A stretch of DNA of 64,000 bases from Guopingia tenuis (lineage in GTDB: Bacteria > Bacillota > Clostridia > Christensenellales > Christensenellaceae): the NCBI RefSeq assembly GCF_014384805.1, contig NZ_JACRSS010000001.1, positions 992,001 to 1,056,000 of the forward strand, written 5' to 3'. A program made the translations under genes and the position numbers. This document shows positions 25,188-33,535 of this stretch, in pieces. Below the pieces are notes generated by a model. It worked only from the letters and a program-made list of their open reading frames with translations, had not been told where the DNA came from and made no database searches. How positions within the stretch are numbered: the stretch's first letter is position 1; every line of letters starts with the position of its first letter.

Positions 25188-26024
25188 CTATTTCTCCAGA
25201 CGCAGCACGGTGCAGCGCACCTTTCCCGCCAGAATATCGCTGATCCGGTGTTTGGCGTGAGCAATCATCACCGTAGACCCGCATTCCAGCGGTTTGCGGG
25301 CAAACGTCAGCTTGGCCTTTGCCCCGGCGGCACCCACCCGGGAAGCGCCGTTGCAGTACTGCATCATTTCATCAATCTTTGCGTTGATCTCTTCCACACT
25401 GCTGCCCCGCACCTCTTCAATCAAGGTAGACGGGTCGTTGACATCCCGATAAATGCCCTCCGTCGTGGTCAGAATCACCAGCTTTTCCGCCCCCACCAGC
25501 TGCGTGACGACGGCTGCCGTTTCATCGTTATCGATACATTCCACGACCTCATCCGCCTCCTGCCGGCGCAGGGCGGCAATCTCCATTTTCCGGTTTTCCT
25601 CGTTGGAGACCGGGTCGTTATAGTTCACAATAGGAATGGCGTTTTGGTTGGCTGCACGGTAAAACATGCGCCGGATATGCTCAGCCTTCACCTTGTCGTT
25701 AAAATGGCTGTGTTCCACCAAAACCTGCCGAATGGAGTATCGGGGATCCACAAACTGCCGGTATAGCTCCATCAGAACCGCCTGTCCCTGGGCGGAATAA
25801 TCCGTCTTGATTTCTTCAATATCACCCCGCAGCTCGCTGCCGCCGTTGCGCTTCATATAATCGATCCGACCAATTTCCGTGGCCCCTGAGCTGACCAGAA
25901 TATATCCCGGACGCAGGTCGTGCGCCAGCCGGGAAAAAATATTATAATCCAAATCGTTGTCGCCTCGGCGAATCAAAGCCATCGAGCCGATTTTGATCAC
26001 CGCGTCAAAGTCAAAATGTGACAT
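25188..26024 (-). CDS. Amino-acid kinase family protein, glutamate 5-kinase-like
   Basis: A 278-residue member of the amino-acid kinase fold. Segments line up with ProB: VIKIGSMALI for VKxGS, LVSSGATEIG for the SSGA loop, PIVNYNDPVS for NENDxVS, and IDNDETAAVVTQLVGAEKLVILTTTEGIY for DNDxLSA...DIDGLY. GASRVGAAGAKAKL stands for the GTGGMxTK loop. The last loop and several contacts depart from true ProB. There is no C-terminal PUA domain and no proA nearby, so I would not call it proB. It could phosphorylate another carboxylate or act in regulation. It has its own consensus promoter. Confidence 0.8.
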   Translation of the reverse strand: MSHFDFDAVIKIGSMALIRRGDNDLDYNIFSRLAHDLRPGYILVSSGATEIGRIDYMKRNGGSELRGDIEEIKTDYSAQGQAVLMELYRQFVDPRYSIRQVLVEHSHFNDKVKAEHIRRMFYRAANQNAIPIVNYNDPVSNEENRKMEIAALRRQEADEVVECIDNDETAAVVTQLVGAEKLVILTTTEGIYRDVNDPSTLIEEVRGSSVEEINAKIDEMMQYCNGASRVGAAGAKAKLTFARKPLECGSTVMIAHAKHRISDILAGKVRCTVLRLEK

Positions 26025-26095
26025 CTGTTCTTTTACCTCTTGTTTGCTTCTAAAAAATTTCGGCAGCTACTTTTCTTCCATTGCCAACACTCGCT

Positions 26096-26124
26096 ATTAT
26101 AATACACTTCCAAGAAAAATTCAA
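26096..26124 (-). promoter_or_regulatory. Promoter of the amino-acid kinase gene
   Basis: Minus-strand TTGAAT (26119-26124), 17 bases, TATAAT (26096-26101); leader about 65 bases. Confidence 0.68.
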
Positions 26125-26225
26125 TTCTCCTCCTTGCCGTCTTGAAGCACGGGCATTTATGACGAAAACTTTGTCGGAATGTAAGAAAAAAATGTGTTCT
26201 TTACAAATTGTTCATAAAATCTATG

Positions 26226-26253
26226 TTTGATTTTATCAATTTCCGTGTATAAT
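26226..26253 (+). promoter_or_regulatory. Plus-strand promoter with no gene behind it
   Basis: TTTGAT (26226-26231), 16 bases, TATAAT (26248-26253). The only thing downstream on this strand before the next terminator is the 70-base segment described as a possible small RNA. Confidence 0.5.
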
Positions 26254-26259
26254 ATAAGC

Positions 26260-26331
26260 AAATAAGGTATTTTACAGTTTTTCTAATTTTCCTCCATTTT
26301 TATGGGGCCCATCGAAGGATGGGCCTTTTTC
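26260..26331 (+). ncRNA. Candidate small RNA of about 72 nt
   Basis: A plus-strand promoter ends at 26253, and a textbook terminator GGCCCATC-GAAG-GATGGGCC-TTTTT occupies 26306-26330. The 46 bases between are AT-rich, lack a start codon with a ribosome site, and contain TTTTCCTCC (26288-26296). This patch is complementary to Shine-Dalgarno sequences and is typical of seed regions in Gram-positive regulatory RNAs. Both flanking genes are on the other strand, so the terminator has no other user. This is an inference from layout only. Confidence 0.4.
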
Positions 26332-26350
26332 TATATTTTACGCAAATGAA

Positions 26351-26379
26351 AAAGCCCCTGAAAATCTCAGAGGCTTTAT
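26351..26379 (-). terminator. Terminator of the CARDB-like surface protein gene
   Basis: Minus-strand stem AAAGCCTCTGA / TCAGGGGCTTT with one mismatch and an AT-rich tail, about 10 bases after the stop codon. Confidence 0.75.
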
Positions 26380-26388
26380 TTTTATCTT

Positions 26389-28149
26389 TTAGAAGCTGTT
26401 GCGGTCATCAAAATCATTCTTTCTGGACCGCGCTCCGGATGCAGGCGGCCGCCGCCGAACTGTCGGGCGTTCCCGCTGCGGCTCCGGCGCAGACTCTTCC
26501 TCTTGGTCATAGCGCAGACGCCGATCCGGGCGCCGGTATTCTTCCTCGTCCTCATCGTCCAGATCCAGAATATCGTCTTCTTCCGAAGCGGGCCGTGCCG
26601 CCGGACGTTTTGTCCCTTGGCCGTTCTGCCCCTGGCGCGCCGCCGGGTTTCTCGAAACCGTCCGGCCGTTTCCCGGCATTCCCGGGCGTTTTTTGCTGGC
26701 CCGCGCCGCCTCCAGTTCCTTCTGCTTCTTATCCTTGCGAACCAGAATCAACAGCGTGACGCCGGTGGCAATAATCAGCACGATCACCACAATAACGATC
26801 CACATAAGCGTTCCCAGGCCGCTTCCCGCCTCTCCGCTCACTACCACATCAATGGGTGTCGCTTCAATGGTGAGAGGATTGCCTGCCGGATCCGTCGCCG
26901 TCACCTTGAAGGCGAACTGCGTATCCTCTTTCACTTCCTGCTCAATGGCAATCTCCCGGGTTCCGCCCGCCATGGTGGCCAGGCTGTCAATATTGCCCAG
27001 CGTCGGTTCGGAAATCACCACATTGGTGAATACCTCCGTCCCATTGTTTGTCAGGGTCAGCTTAAAGGTCACTTTTCCGGTATCCTTAAGCTGGGATTCA
27101 TCTTTGGTTACTTCGAGAGTGAGCACCTGACTGTAATCCGAAGGCGAGGGCGCCGCCGCTACTTCCAGCTCTACCGGATCGGCGGAAAAGCTATATTCTT
27201 CTCCCTCCGAATCCTCTGCCGTCACCTTGAATTCCAGGCTCGTGCTCTCCGTTACCGTCGCTGTATACTGCCCGCTCGTGCTCTCGCCTGCCGCCAGGCT
27301 TTTGTTCTTCAGCGAGATGGATTCTCCATCCGGTCCCGTGAGCTTGAGATTCTTGAGATCCATGCTCCCGGTGTTTTTGATGGTGACGTCAATGGGAACC
27401 TGCGCGCCCGCCTCCACAGAGGTAGACTCAGCCACTGCCGTCACTTCCAGTTCCGCCTCCGTCATCTTCACGTCAATGGGCGACATATCTTCGGTATATG
27501 TCTTTCCCGCCGCCGTATATTTTAATTTCGGGCTGACTGTAATGGATTTCTGGATCTCGCCCACATAGGTGACAACCTTGGATTTCCCGGCCGCCAGAGA
27601 AAACGCGTCGCAGACTGCCTTCCCGCCGTTCAGAGCAGAGGCGCTGATGGTCGCATTCTCAATTTTCGTGTCGCCTTCGTTTTCAATGGCAAATGTGAAG
27701 GTAACTTTCGTTCCCCGGGGCACGGATTCCTTGCTGGCCTTCACCTGGGCGCTCACCTTGACGTTGGCTTCTTTCTTTGCCACACGGATGGTCTGGGAAA
27801 CCTGTTTTTCCGCGCCTTCAAATTCATAGGTCAGAACAACTTTGATGTCCTGCCCGATTTTGGATGTTGCAACCTCATATTCCCCGCCATAGGTCTTGAC
27901 GTCGCCGGAACCAATATCGCCAAATTCCTTCAGGTTTCTTCCGTCAACGGATAACACGGCGTTTTGAATGGCATCGCCATTGTTGCGCACGTCAACATTC
28001 AAATCGATATTCCCGCCAGTGCTTAAGGATGTGGGCGAAAAGGTCACGTTCATGTCTACATCAGCCGCTGCCGAAGCCGTGAGGGGAAATGCCCCGAACA
28101 GGCCGAAAACCATCAGCACAGCCAATGCCATAGACAGTATTTTTTTCAC
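26389..28149 (-). CDS. Membrane-anchored surface protein with CARDB-like repeats and acidic cytoplasmic tail
   Basis: A 586-residue exported protein. The signal peptide (1-28) ends TASAA. Four related beta-sandwich repeats follow, each opening with a strand such as VDMNVTFSPTSLSTGG or LEVTAVAESTSVEAG and a VxxxVxNNGD/IKNTGS core. This is the CARDB/COG1361 type used in adhesins and S-layer-like proteins. A single membrane helix near 447-468 (MWIVIVVIVLIIATGVTLLI) leads to a tail of about 115 residues. The tail is rich in Arg, Asp, Glu and Pro, has an ILDLDDEDEEEYRRPDRR stretch, and is predicted disordered. Type I topology with a long charged inner tail suggests coupling of an outer structure to something inside. 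Its promoter is near-consensus. Confidence 0.82.
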   Translation of the reverse strand: MKKILSMALAVLMVFGLFGAFPLTASAAADVDMNVTFSPTSLSTGGNIDLNVDVRNNGDAIQNAVLSVDGRNLKEFGDIGSGDVKTYGGEYEVATSKIGQDIKVVLTYEFEGAEKQVSQTIRVAKKEANVKVSAQVKASKESVPRGTKVTFTFAIENEGDTKIENATISASALNGGKAVCDAFSLAAGKSKVVTYVGEIQKSITVSPKLKYTAAGKTYTEDMSPIDVKMTEAELEVTAVAESTSVEAGAQVPIDVTIKNTGSMDLKNLKLTGPDGESISLKNKSLAAGESTSGQYTATVTESTSLEFKVTAEDSEGEEYSFSADPVELEVAAAPSPSDYSQVLTLEVTKDESQLKDTGKVTFKLTLTNNGTEVFTNVVISEPTLGNIDSLATMAGGTREIAIEQEVKEDTQFAFKVTATDPAGNPLTIEATPIDVVVSGEAGSGLGTLMWIVIVVIVLIIATGVTLLILVRKDKKQKELEAARASKKRPGMPGNGRTVSRNPAARQGQNGQGTKRPAARPASEEDDILDLDDEDEEEYRRPDRRLRYDQEEESAPEPQRERPTVRRRPPASGARSRKNDFDDRNSF

Positions 28150-28230
28150 TTTCTATACCTCCAAATCGTCCCGGAATCCCTCCGGGCGCCTATTTTTCCG
28201 GGCAATATTTCCTGTGTCCCGAAAATACAG

Positions 28231-28278
28231 GATACCGTATTCTGCGAAGAAGCAGAGTCCTCCACATAATACGGTATC
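28231..28278 (-). promoter_or_regulatory. Long inverted repeat at the start of the surface-protein transcript
   Basis: GATACCGTATT (28231-28241) pairs with AATACGGTATC (28268-28278), with an inner TCTGC / GCAGA stem. The right arm abuts the -10 box, so this is either an operator over the start site or a 5' hairpin. Confidence 0.6.
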
Positions 28279-28307
28279 ATTCTAAACGATGTTTTTCCTC
28301 TTGTCAA
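28279..28307 (-). promoter_or_regulatory. Promoter of the CARDB-like surface protein gene
   Basis: Minus-strand TTGACA (28302-28307), 17 bases, TAGAAT (28279-28284). Confidence 0.72.
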
Positions 28308-28329
28308 ACAAATCCCGGCAAGTTTACAG

Positions 28330-29397
28330 TTATTTTACTTCCACCGTCCAGCCGAATTTGTCCGGAATGCGGCCATATTGGATGCCGGTCAGAGTATCAT
28401 AGAGCTTCTGGGTCGTCTCGCCCATTTTCCCGCCGTTGACGATGATATGCTTATCCTCCCAGATCAGCTCGCCCACCGGGCTTACCACAGCGGCCGTGCC
28501 CGAGCCGAACACTTCCTCCAGGGAACCGTCCAGAGACGCCTCATAGATTTCCTCCATGGAAATGCGCCGCTCGGTTACCGGGATACCCATATCCTTGGCC
28601 AACTCGATGATGGATGCCCGCGTAATGCCCGGCAGGATGCTGCCCGCCAGCATGGGGGTCACAAGCTCACCCTTGATTTTGAAGAAGATGTTCATGGAGC
28701 CAACCTCTTCCACATATTTGTTTTCCTTGCCGTCCAGCCAGAGAACCTGGTCATATCCCTTTTCATGGGCCTTTTCCCCCGCCAGCAGGCTGGCCGCATA
28801 GTTGCCGCCGGTCTTGTGATGGCCCGTGCCGCCTTTGACCGCGCGGACATATTTGCTCTCCACATAGATCTGCACGGGAGACAGCCCGGAAGCATAATAG
28901 GCGCCCACCGGAGAAAGAATGACATAGAGCAGGTATTCCTTTGCCGGCTGTACGCCCACAAACGGGTCCACGCCGATGTAGGTGGGGCGGATATAGAGAG
29001 AAGTTCCCGGGGAAGTCGGGATCCAGTCTTTTTCCATCTTGATAAGCTCATATAAAGAATTCAGCACGAATTCCTGGTCAAAGGGCGCCATGCAGATGCG
29101 CTCGGCAGAGGTCGCCAGCCGCTTGATATTATCCCAGGGACGGAACATCAGAACGCGCCCGTCATCCGTCTTATAGGCCTTCATGCCCTCAAAAACCTCC
29201 TGGGCATAGTGAAGAACCAGGGCCGCCGGGGAAAGCTGCAGATCGCCATACGGCTCGATCTGGGCGGAATACCAGCCCCGCTCCCCATCGCGCTTCATCA
29301 TCAGCATATAATCCGTGAAAATCCGGCCAAAGCCCAGCTTGGTCTCGTCGGTCGGCTTTTCCTTCAACACATCGCGTTTCACAAATTTCAGTTCCAT
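28330..29397 (-). CDS. ilvE: Branched-chain amino-acid aminotransferase
   Basis: A 355-residue fold-type IV PLP enzyme of the BCAT group. It catalyses the last step of valine, leucine and isoleucine synthesis and the first of their breakdown, using 2-oxoglutarate/glutamate. Visible are FGRIFTDYMLMM, HYAQEVFEGMKAYKTDDGRVLMFRP, the PLP lysine in GTGHHKTGGNYAASL, QVLWLDGKENKYVEEVGSMNIFF, and GSGTAAVVSPVGEL near the C-terminus. Length and pattern match the long eukaryote/Gram-positive BCAT subtype. GGAG precedes the start. The gene lies 15 bases behind yigZ and ends the four-gene minus-strand operon that begins at the aminotransferase at 32485. Confidence 0.93.
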   Translation of the reverse strand: MELKFVKRDVLKEKPTDETKLGFGRIFTDYMLMMKRDGERGWYSAQIEPYGDLQLSPAALVLHYAQEVFEGMKAYKTDDGRVLMFRPWDNIKRLATSAERICMAPFDQEFVLNSLYELIKMEKDWIPTSPGTSLYIRPTYIGVDPFVGVQPAKEYLLYVILSPVGAYYASGLSPVQIYVESKYVRAVKGGTGHHKTGGNYAASLLAGEKAHEKGYDQVLWLDGKENKYVEEVGSMNIFFKIKGELVTPMLAGSILPGITRASIIELAKDMGIPVTERRISMEEIYEASLDGSLEEVFGSGTAAVVSPVGELIWEDKHIIVNGGKMGETTQKLYDTLTGIQYGRIPDKFGWTVEVK

Positions 29398-29412
29398 TTT
29401 TCCGTTTCTCCT

Positions 29413-30048
29413 TTATTCCGTTGGACTTTCAACATATTCTTCGCCGGTTTTCCGGGGGACCACCGTCCCGCTGGAAAGCTCCCGGATCAAATCGCAAAAC
29501 CGTTCTTCCTTTTCCATCCCCACATAGAACTCTGCGGCCACGCAGCTTAAATATTCCATCCCTTTGGGCAGACATCCCGCGCCCAAAACCTGGGATTCTA
29601 TCTTTCCCCAGAGCTTAAAGGGAACCTCCATGGCATAGACCGCATAAGGGGCGCGGCGGATCTTCTCAGCTGTTTTCAAGGTTTCGGCCACGCTTGCACT
29701 ATAGGCCCGGACAAGACCTCCGGCACCCAGCAGCGTGCCGCCAAAATACCGTGTCACCACGGCAAGAACGTTGGTCAGCCCGCTCATTTTGAGAGCTTCC
29801 AGCATGGGCACCCCCGCCGTCCCCTGGGGCTCGCCGTCGTCGCTGCACCGCATAAATTCCCTGTTTTCCCCGATGATCATGGCGCTGCAGTTGTGCGTCG
29901 CATCCCAATGCCGCTTTTTTACGGCTTCCAGGGCCGCGATGCCCTCCTCCGGCGTCTCTGCCCGGAGCAGCCGTCCGATAAACCGGGATTTTTTAATCAC
30001 AATTTCGGTTTCCGCCGGCTCGCGGATTGTAATATATTCCCGCATCAT
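29413..30048 (-). CDS. yigZ: YigZ/IMPACT family protein
   Basis: A 211-residue member of the UPF0029/IMPACT family. The N-terminal domain contains IKKSRFIGRL, HWDATHNCSAMII and CSDDGEPQGTAGVPML. It is followed by VLAVVTRYFGGTLLGAGGLVRAYSASV, all hallmark segments. A DUF1949-type ferredoxin-like domain occupies the C-terminus. The eukaryotic relative IMPACT tunes GCN2 signalling; in bacteria the role is not established, though nucleotide or RNA binding has been suggested. Its ATG overlaps the tyrS stop codon (ATGA), indicating translational coupling. Confidence 0.9.
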   Translation of the reverse strand: MMREYITIREPAETEIVIKKSRFIGRLLRAETPEEGIAALEAVKKRHWDATHNCSAMIIGENREFMRCSDDGEPQGTAGVPMLEALKMSGLTNVLAVVTRYFGGTLLGAGGLVRAYSASVAETLKTAEKIRRAPYAVYAMEVPFKLWGKIESQVLGAGCLPKGMEYLSCVAAEFYVGMEKEERFCDLIRELSSGTVVPRKTGEEYVESPTE

Positions 30049-31268
30049 CCGATCTGGACGCGGTGGAACACCTTTTTGCCCTTTTTGATGAGAACCGCCC
30101 CATCCTGGATATCCGCATCCGAAAGCGTATAGAACTCGTCGGCAATCTTTTCCCCGTTTACCAGCACACCGCCGCCGGCAATCAGCCGCCGCCCTTCGCC
30201 CCGGGATTTGGTCAATCCGCAGAGCATCATCATATCGATGAGTTTGGCATTTTCGCCAAACTGTTCTTTTGTAACCTGCGTCGTGGGCACATTGCCGCCC
30301 TCGCCCGCGCCTTCAAAGAGCTGCCGGGAGGCCGCTTCCGCCGCACGGGCCGCCTCCTCGCCGTGAATCTGCTTGGTCAATTCATAGGCGAGCACGCATT
30401 TGGCCTCGTTGATCTCCTGATCCTTCAGGCTTCCCAGCCGGTGTACCTCTTCCATGGGCAGGAAGGTCAGCAGCGACAGACATCGCTCCACGTCCGCATC
30501 CGCCACATTTCTCCAATACTGATAAAATTCATAAGGCGATGTCTTTTCCGGGTCCAGCCAGAGGGCGCCGTTTTCCGTCTTGCCCATCTTCTTGCCGTCG
30601 CTTTTTAAGAGAAGCGTGCAGGTGAGGCCATAGGCCTCCTTCTGCTCCTTGCGCCGGATGAGATCCGCGCCTGCCAGAATATTGCTCCACTGGTCGTCGC
30701 CGCCCATTTCCAGCTTGCATCCATAGCGCCGGTTGAGCTCCAAAAAGTCATAGGCCTGCATCAGCATATAGTTGAATTCCAAAAACGTCAGGCCCTTTTC
30801 CATCCGCCGCTTATAGCATTCCGCCGTGAGCATGCGGTTGACCGAGAAGTGGGCGCCCACCTCCCGCAGAAACTCGATATAATTCAAATTGCGCAGCCAG
30901 TCGCCGTTATCCACCATGATGGCCTTTCCCTCGGAAAAATCCAGGAATTTGCCGATCTGCTTGCGGAACTGGGCCACGTTATGGTCGATAGTTTCGGTTG
31001 TCATCATCTTGCGCATATCCGTCTTGCCGCTGGGGTCGCCGATCATACCCGTGCCGCCGCCCAAAAGGACGATGGGGCGGTGTCCGGCCCGCTGCATATG
31101 CGCCATGGCCATGAGAGCCACATAATGCCCCACATGCAGGCTGTCCGCCGTGGGGTCAAACCCGATATAGAAGGTGATCTTCTCCCTGCCCAGCAGTTCC
31201 TCCAGGCCCTCGTGGGTCACCTGCTTGATAAAGCCCCGCTCCTTGAGGACTTCATATACATTCTTCAT
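30045..31268 (-). CDS. tyrS: Tyrosyl-tRNA synthetase
   Basis: A 407-residue class I aminoacyl-tRNA synthetase charging tRNA(Tyr). The HIGH-type motif is in GFDPTADSLHVGHYVAL, the tyrosine pocket includes YMLMQAYDFLELNRRYGC and GGDDQWSNI, and the KMSKS-type loop is KKMGKT, as in the TyrRS family. A C-terminal S4 RNA-binding domain begins near 340 (GLTKSRGEGRRLIAGGGVLVNGE). ATG 31268 is chosen for GGAGG upstream and agreement with the family N-terminus. An in-frame ATG at 31319 would overlap the preceding gene. There is no T-box leader; expression comes from the upstream aminotransferase gene, 47 bases away. The stop is TGA. Confidence 0.95.
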   Translation of the reverse strand: MKNVYEVLKERGFIKQVTHEGLEELLGREKITFYIGFDPTADSLHVGHYVALMAMAHMQRAGHRPIVLLGGGTGMIGDPSGKTDMRKMMTTETIDHNVAQFRKQIGKFLDFSEGKAIMVDNGDWLRNLNYIEFLREVGAHFSVNRMLTAECYKRRMEKGLTFLEFNYMLMQAYDFLELNRRYGCKLEMGGDDQWSNILAGADLIRRKEQKEAYGLTCTLLLKSDGKKMGKTENGALWLDPEKTSPYEFYQYWRNVADADVERCLSLLTFLPMEEVHRLGSLKDQEINEAKCVLAYELTKQIHGEEAARAAEAASRQLFEGAGEGGNVPTTQVTKEQFGENAKLIDMMMLCGLTKSRGEGRRLIAGGGVLVNGEKIADEFYTLSDADIQDGAVLIKKGKKVFHRVQIG

Positions 31269-31315
31269 CCGTACTTCCTCCGCCTCTATGTTATCTTTCG
31301 TAAGGCCCGGCCATC

Positions 31316-32485
31316 TCATCCAAAGAGCTTGCCCAGCCGTTTCATTCCCGCCCTGATGCGTTCCTCGTCCACCATGGTGAAGTTCAGCCGCATGGTGTTG
31401 TTGTGGCCGCCGTCATAATAGAAATGCGTTCCCGGGACATAGGCCACCTTGTTTTCCACGGCCTTCCCGAAGGCCGCCGTGGCGTCGCATCCCTCCGGCA
31501 GCTCCACCCAGAGAAACATGCCGCCCTCCGGCGCAACCACCTGCGTTCCCGCCGGGAATACGGTCTTTGCCATTTCCACCATGGTTTCCATTTTTCCCCG
31601 ATAATATGCAATGTTTCGGGCAATTCCCTCGGGATAGGCCCCGCTCTTTATATATTCCGCCACCATGGCCTGGTTCAGGTTCGCCGTATGGACATCCTGC
31701 CCCTGCTTGCCCAGGTTGAATTTATGGATGATCTCGGGCGTCGCATAGGCCGCGCCTACCCGCAGGCCGGGGGATATGGTCTTGGAGAAGCTCAGGAGCT
31801 TGACGACGATCCCCTCGGTATCAAAGGATTTGATCGAAGGCTGGGCCTGCCCGGCGTAGCGCAGGGAGGCATAGGGATCATCCTCCAGGATCAGGCAGCC
31901 ATATTTGCTGCACAGCTCCACCATTTTCCGTCTCCGGTCCGCCGGGAGTGTCCGGCCGGTGGGGTTCTGGAAAGTGGGGATTGTATAGACAAATTTGGGA
32001 TGATAGGTTTTGAGCTTTTCCTCCAGGTCTTCCATTACCATTCCCTGTTCATCCATCTGCACACCCTGTAGCTCTGCCTGATAGAGCTTAAAGGTCTGCA
32101 GCGCGCCCAGGAACGTGGGCGATTCCACCAGCACCACATCCCCCGGATTGACAACCGCCTTTGTCATGAGATCGATGCCCTGGGAGGAGCCGGTAAGGGA
32201 AATCAGTTCATTATCCGCCGGATGCAGGCCCTCCGCCTCAAAAAGGCCCTTGACCTGCGCAAGGTATCCGGGCACCCCGGCCGTCCCGCCATACTGCAGA
32301 ATGCTGGCCCCTTCCTCACGGATCAGCCTGGCCGCGATTTCAGACAGCGCCTCGGAAGGAAAAGTGACCGGGGCCGGGTTTCCTCCGGCAAAAGAGATGA
32401 TCTCCGGATCCGCCAGCAGCGCAAAAATCTGGCGGATTGCGCTTCCCGTCACGCCTTCATACCGTTCTGCAAATGATACCTTCAT
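31316..32485 (-). CDS. PLP-dependent aminotransferase (2-aminoadipate/LysN-like)
   Basis: A 389-residue fold-type I aminotransferase. The N-terminus (VTGSAIRQIFALLADPEIISFAGGNPAPVTFP) with QYGGTAGVPGY marks the subgroup that includes LysN and MocR-like enzymes without the DNA-binding domain. TGSSQGIDLMTKAVVNPGDVVLVE, NPTGRTLP, the PLP aspartate in LEDDPYASLRY, the lysine in LSFSKTISPGLRVGA, and RLNFTM at the end complete the pattern. Such enzymes are broad-range, acting on 2-aminoadipate, aromatic or branched amino acids. It opens an operon that also encodes ilvE, which fits amino-acid metabolism. AAGGAG precedes the start and a consensus promoter lies about 95 bases upstream. Confidence 0.88.
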   Translation of the reverse strand: MKVSFAERYEGVTGSAIRQIFALLADPEIISFAGGNPAPVTFPSEALSEIAARLIREEGASILQYGGTAGVPGYLAQVKGLFEAEGLHPADNELISLTGSSQGIDLMTKAVVNPGDVVLVESPTFLGALQTFKLYQAELQGVQMDEQGMVMEDLEEKLKTYHPKFVYTIPTFQNPTGRTLPADRRRKMVELCSKYGCLILEDDPYASLRYAGQAQPSIKSFDTEGIVVKLLSFSKTISPGLRVGAAYATPEIIHKFNLGKQGQDVHTANLNQAMVAEYIKSGAYPEGIARNIAYYRGKMETMVEMAKTVFPAGTQVVAPEGGMFLWVELPEGCDATAAFGKAVENKVAYVPGTHFYYDGGHNNTMRLNFTMVDEERIRAGMKRLGKLFG

Positions 32486-32579
32486 AGCTTTTCTCCTTAT
32501 TTTATCAAACTATAGGAAAACAAAAATCTGTTTTTCATCTTTTGTGAGCGGACGCGCCGCTTGCTTTCTATATTTTATT

Positions 32580-32608
32580 ATTATAATCCCTTCGCCCGCC
32601 TATCGCAA
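32580..32608 (-). promoter_or_regulatory. Promoter of the aminotransferase-tyrS-yigZ-ilvE operon
   Basis: Minus-strand TTGCGA (32603-32608), 17 bases, TATAAT (32580-32585). Leader about 90 bases. Confidence 0.68.
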
Positions 32609-32723
32609 GGGGAAAGCCGACAAAAGCTCGTTTTTCCCCTGCCTTCCCCAAGCCCGCCGCCGGCGGTTTTCCCGAAATTCCCTGCAAAAAATAAAAATTT
32701 CCCTTTTCTATATCCATTCTTGC

Positions 32724-32732
32724 TGATATAAT
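32724..32732 (+). promoter_or_regulatory. Extended -10 promoter of the NifU-like/GGGtGRT operon
   Basis: TGATATAAT (32724-32732) with only a weak T-rich -35 region. It is divergent from the aminotransferase operon promoter about 120 bases away. Confidence 0.55.
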
Positions 32733-32828
32733 GTATATATGGAATCTATGCGTAGGTTCATAATTTTTCGGCACAGGCCTCCCGGCCTGGCGAAACGAGC
32801 GAAACTAAATTGAAGGAGGAAAAACTTC

Positions 32829-33521
32829 ATGCAATTTTCCAGAGAAGTGGAAGAAATGGTATGTGTAAAAAAGGGCCCGCATCACGGCCCGGCCCCCATT
32901 CCTGAAGAAGGCAAATGGGTGCAATCCAAGGAAATCAAAGACATTTCCGGCCTGACCCATGGTGTTGGCTGGTGCGCTCCTCAGCAGGGCGCCTGCAAGC
33001 TGACCCTGAACGTCAAGGACGGCATCATCCAGGAAGCCCTTATCGAGACGCTGGGCTGCTCGGGCATGACCCACTCCGCCGCCATGGCTGCGGAAATCCT
33101 CACGGGCAAGACCCTTCTGGAAGCTCTGAACACCGACCTGGTCTGCGACGCCATCAACACGGCAATGCGCGAGCTGTTCCTGCAGATCGCCTATGGCCGC
33201 ACCCAGACGGCTTTCTCGGAAAACGGCCTGCCCATCGGCGCTGGCCTGGAGGACCTGGGCAAGGGTCTGCGCTCCCAGGTAGGTACCATGTATGGCACCA
33301 ATGAAAAGGGCGTCCGCTATCTGGAAATGGCAGAAGGTTACTGCCTGGAGATGGCTCTGGACGAAGAAGACCAGGTCATCGGCTATAAATTCGTGCACCT
33401 GGGCAAAATGATGGAAGCCATTCGGAACGGCATGGATCCCCGGGAAGCCTATCAGAAGAATATCGGTACCTATGGCCGCTATGATGAGGCTGTCAAGTAC
33501 ATCGACCCCAGAAAGAAATAA
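32829..33521 (+). CDS. NifU/IscU-like protein paired with GGGtGRT protein
   Basis: A 230-residue cytosolic protein. Residues 40-125 resemble the NifU_N/IscU scaffold fold: GVGWCAPQQGACKLTLNVKDGIIQEALIETLGCSG, followed by MAAEILTGKTLLEAL, which parallels the GCGSAxAxSS...GKSLxEA part of IscU. Candidate ligand cysteines are Cys49, Cys56, Cys77 and Cys106. The C-terminal hundred residues (GKGLRSQVGTMYGTNEKGVRYLEMAEGYCLEMAL) are not part of IscU and belong to this subgroup. No cysteine desulfurase or suf genes are nearby, so a housekeeping scaffold role is doubtful. It is always understood as the partner of the next gene, 14 bases downstream. GAAGGAGG precedes the start; highly biased codons suggest strong expression. 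Confidence 0.82.
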   Translation: MQFSREVEEMVCVKKGPHHGPAPIPEEGKWVQSKEIKDISGLTHGVGWCAPQQGACKLTLNVKDGIIQEALIETLGCSGMTHSAAMAAEILTGKTLLEALNTDLVCDAINTAMRELFLQIAYGRTQTAFSENGLPIGAGLEDLGKGLRSQVGTMYGTNEKGVRYLEMAEGYCLEMALDEEDQVIGYKFVHLGKMMEAIRNGMDPREAYQKNIGTYGRYDEAVKYIDPRKK

Positions 33522-33535
33522 GGAGGTGCAAGCAA

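Noticed and set aside
31269..31315. T-box leader for tyrS
   Set aside because: Only 47 bases separate tyrS from the upstream gene, too short for a T-box, and no TGGNACC-type sequence is seen.
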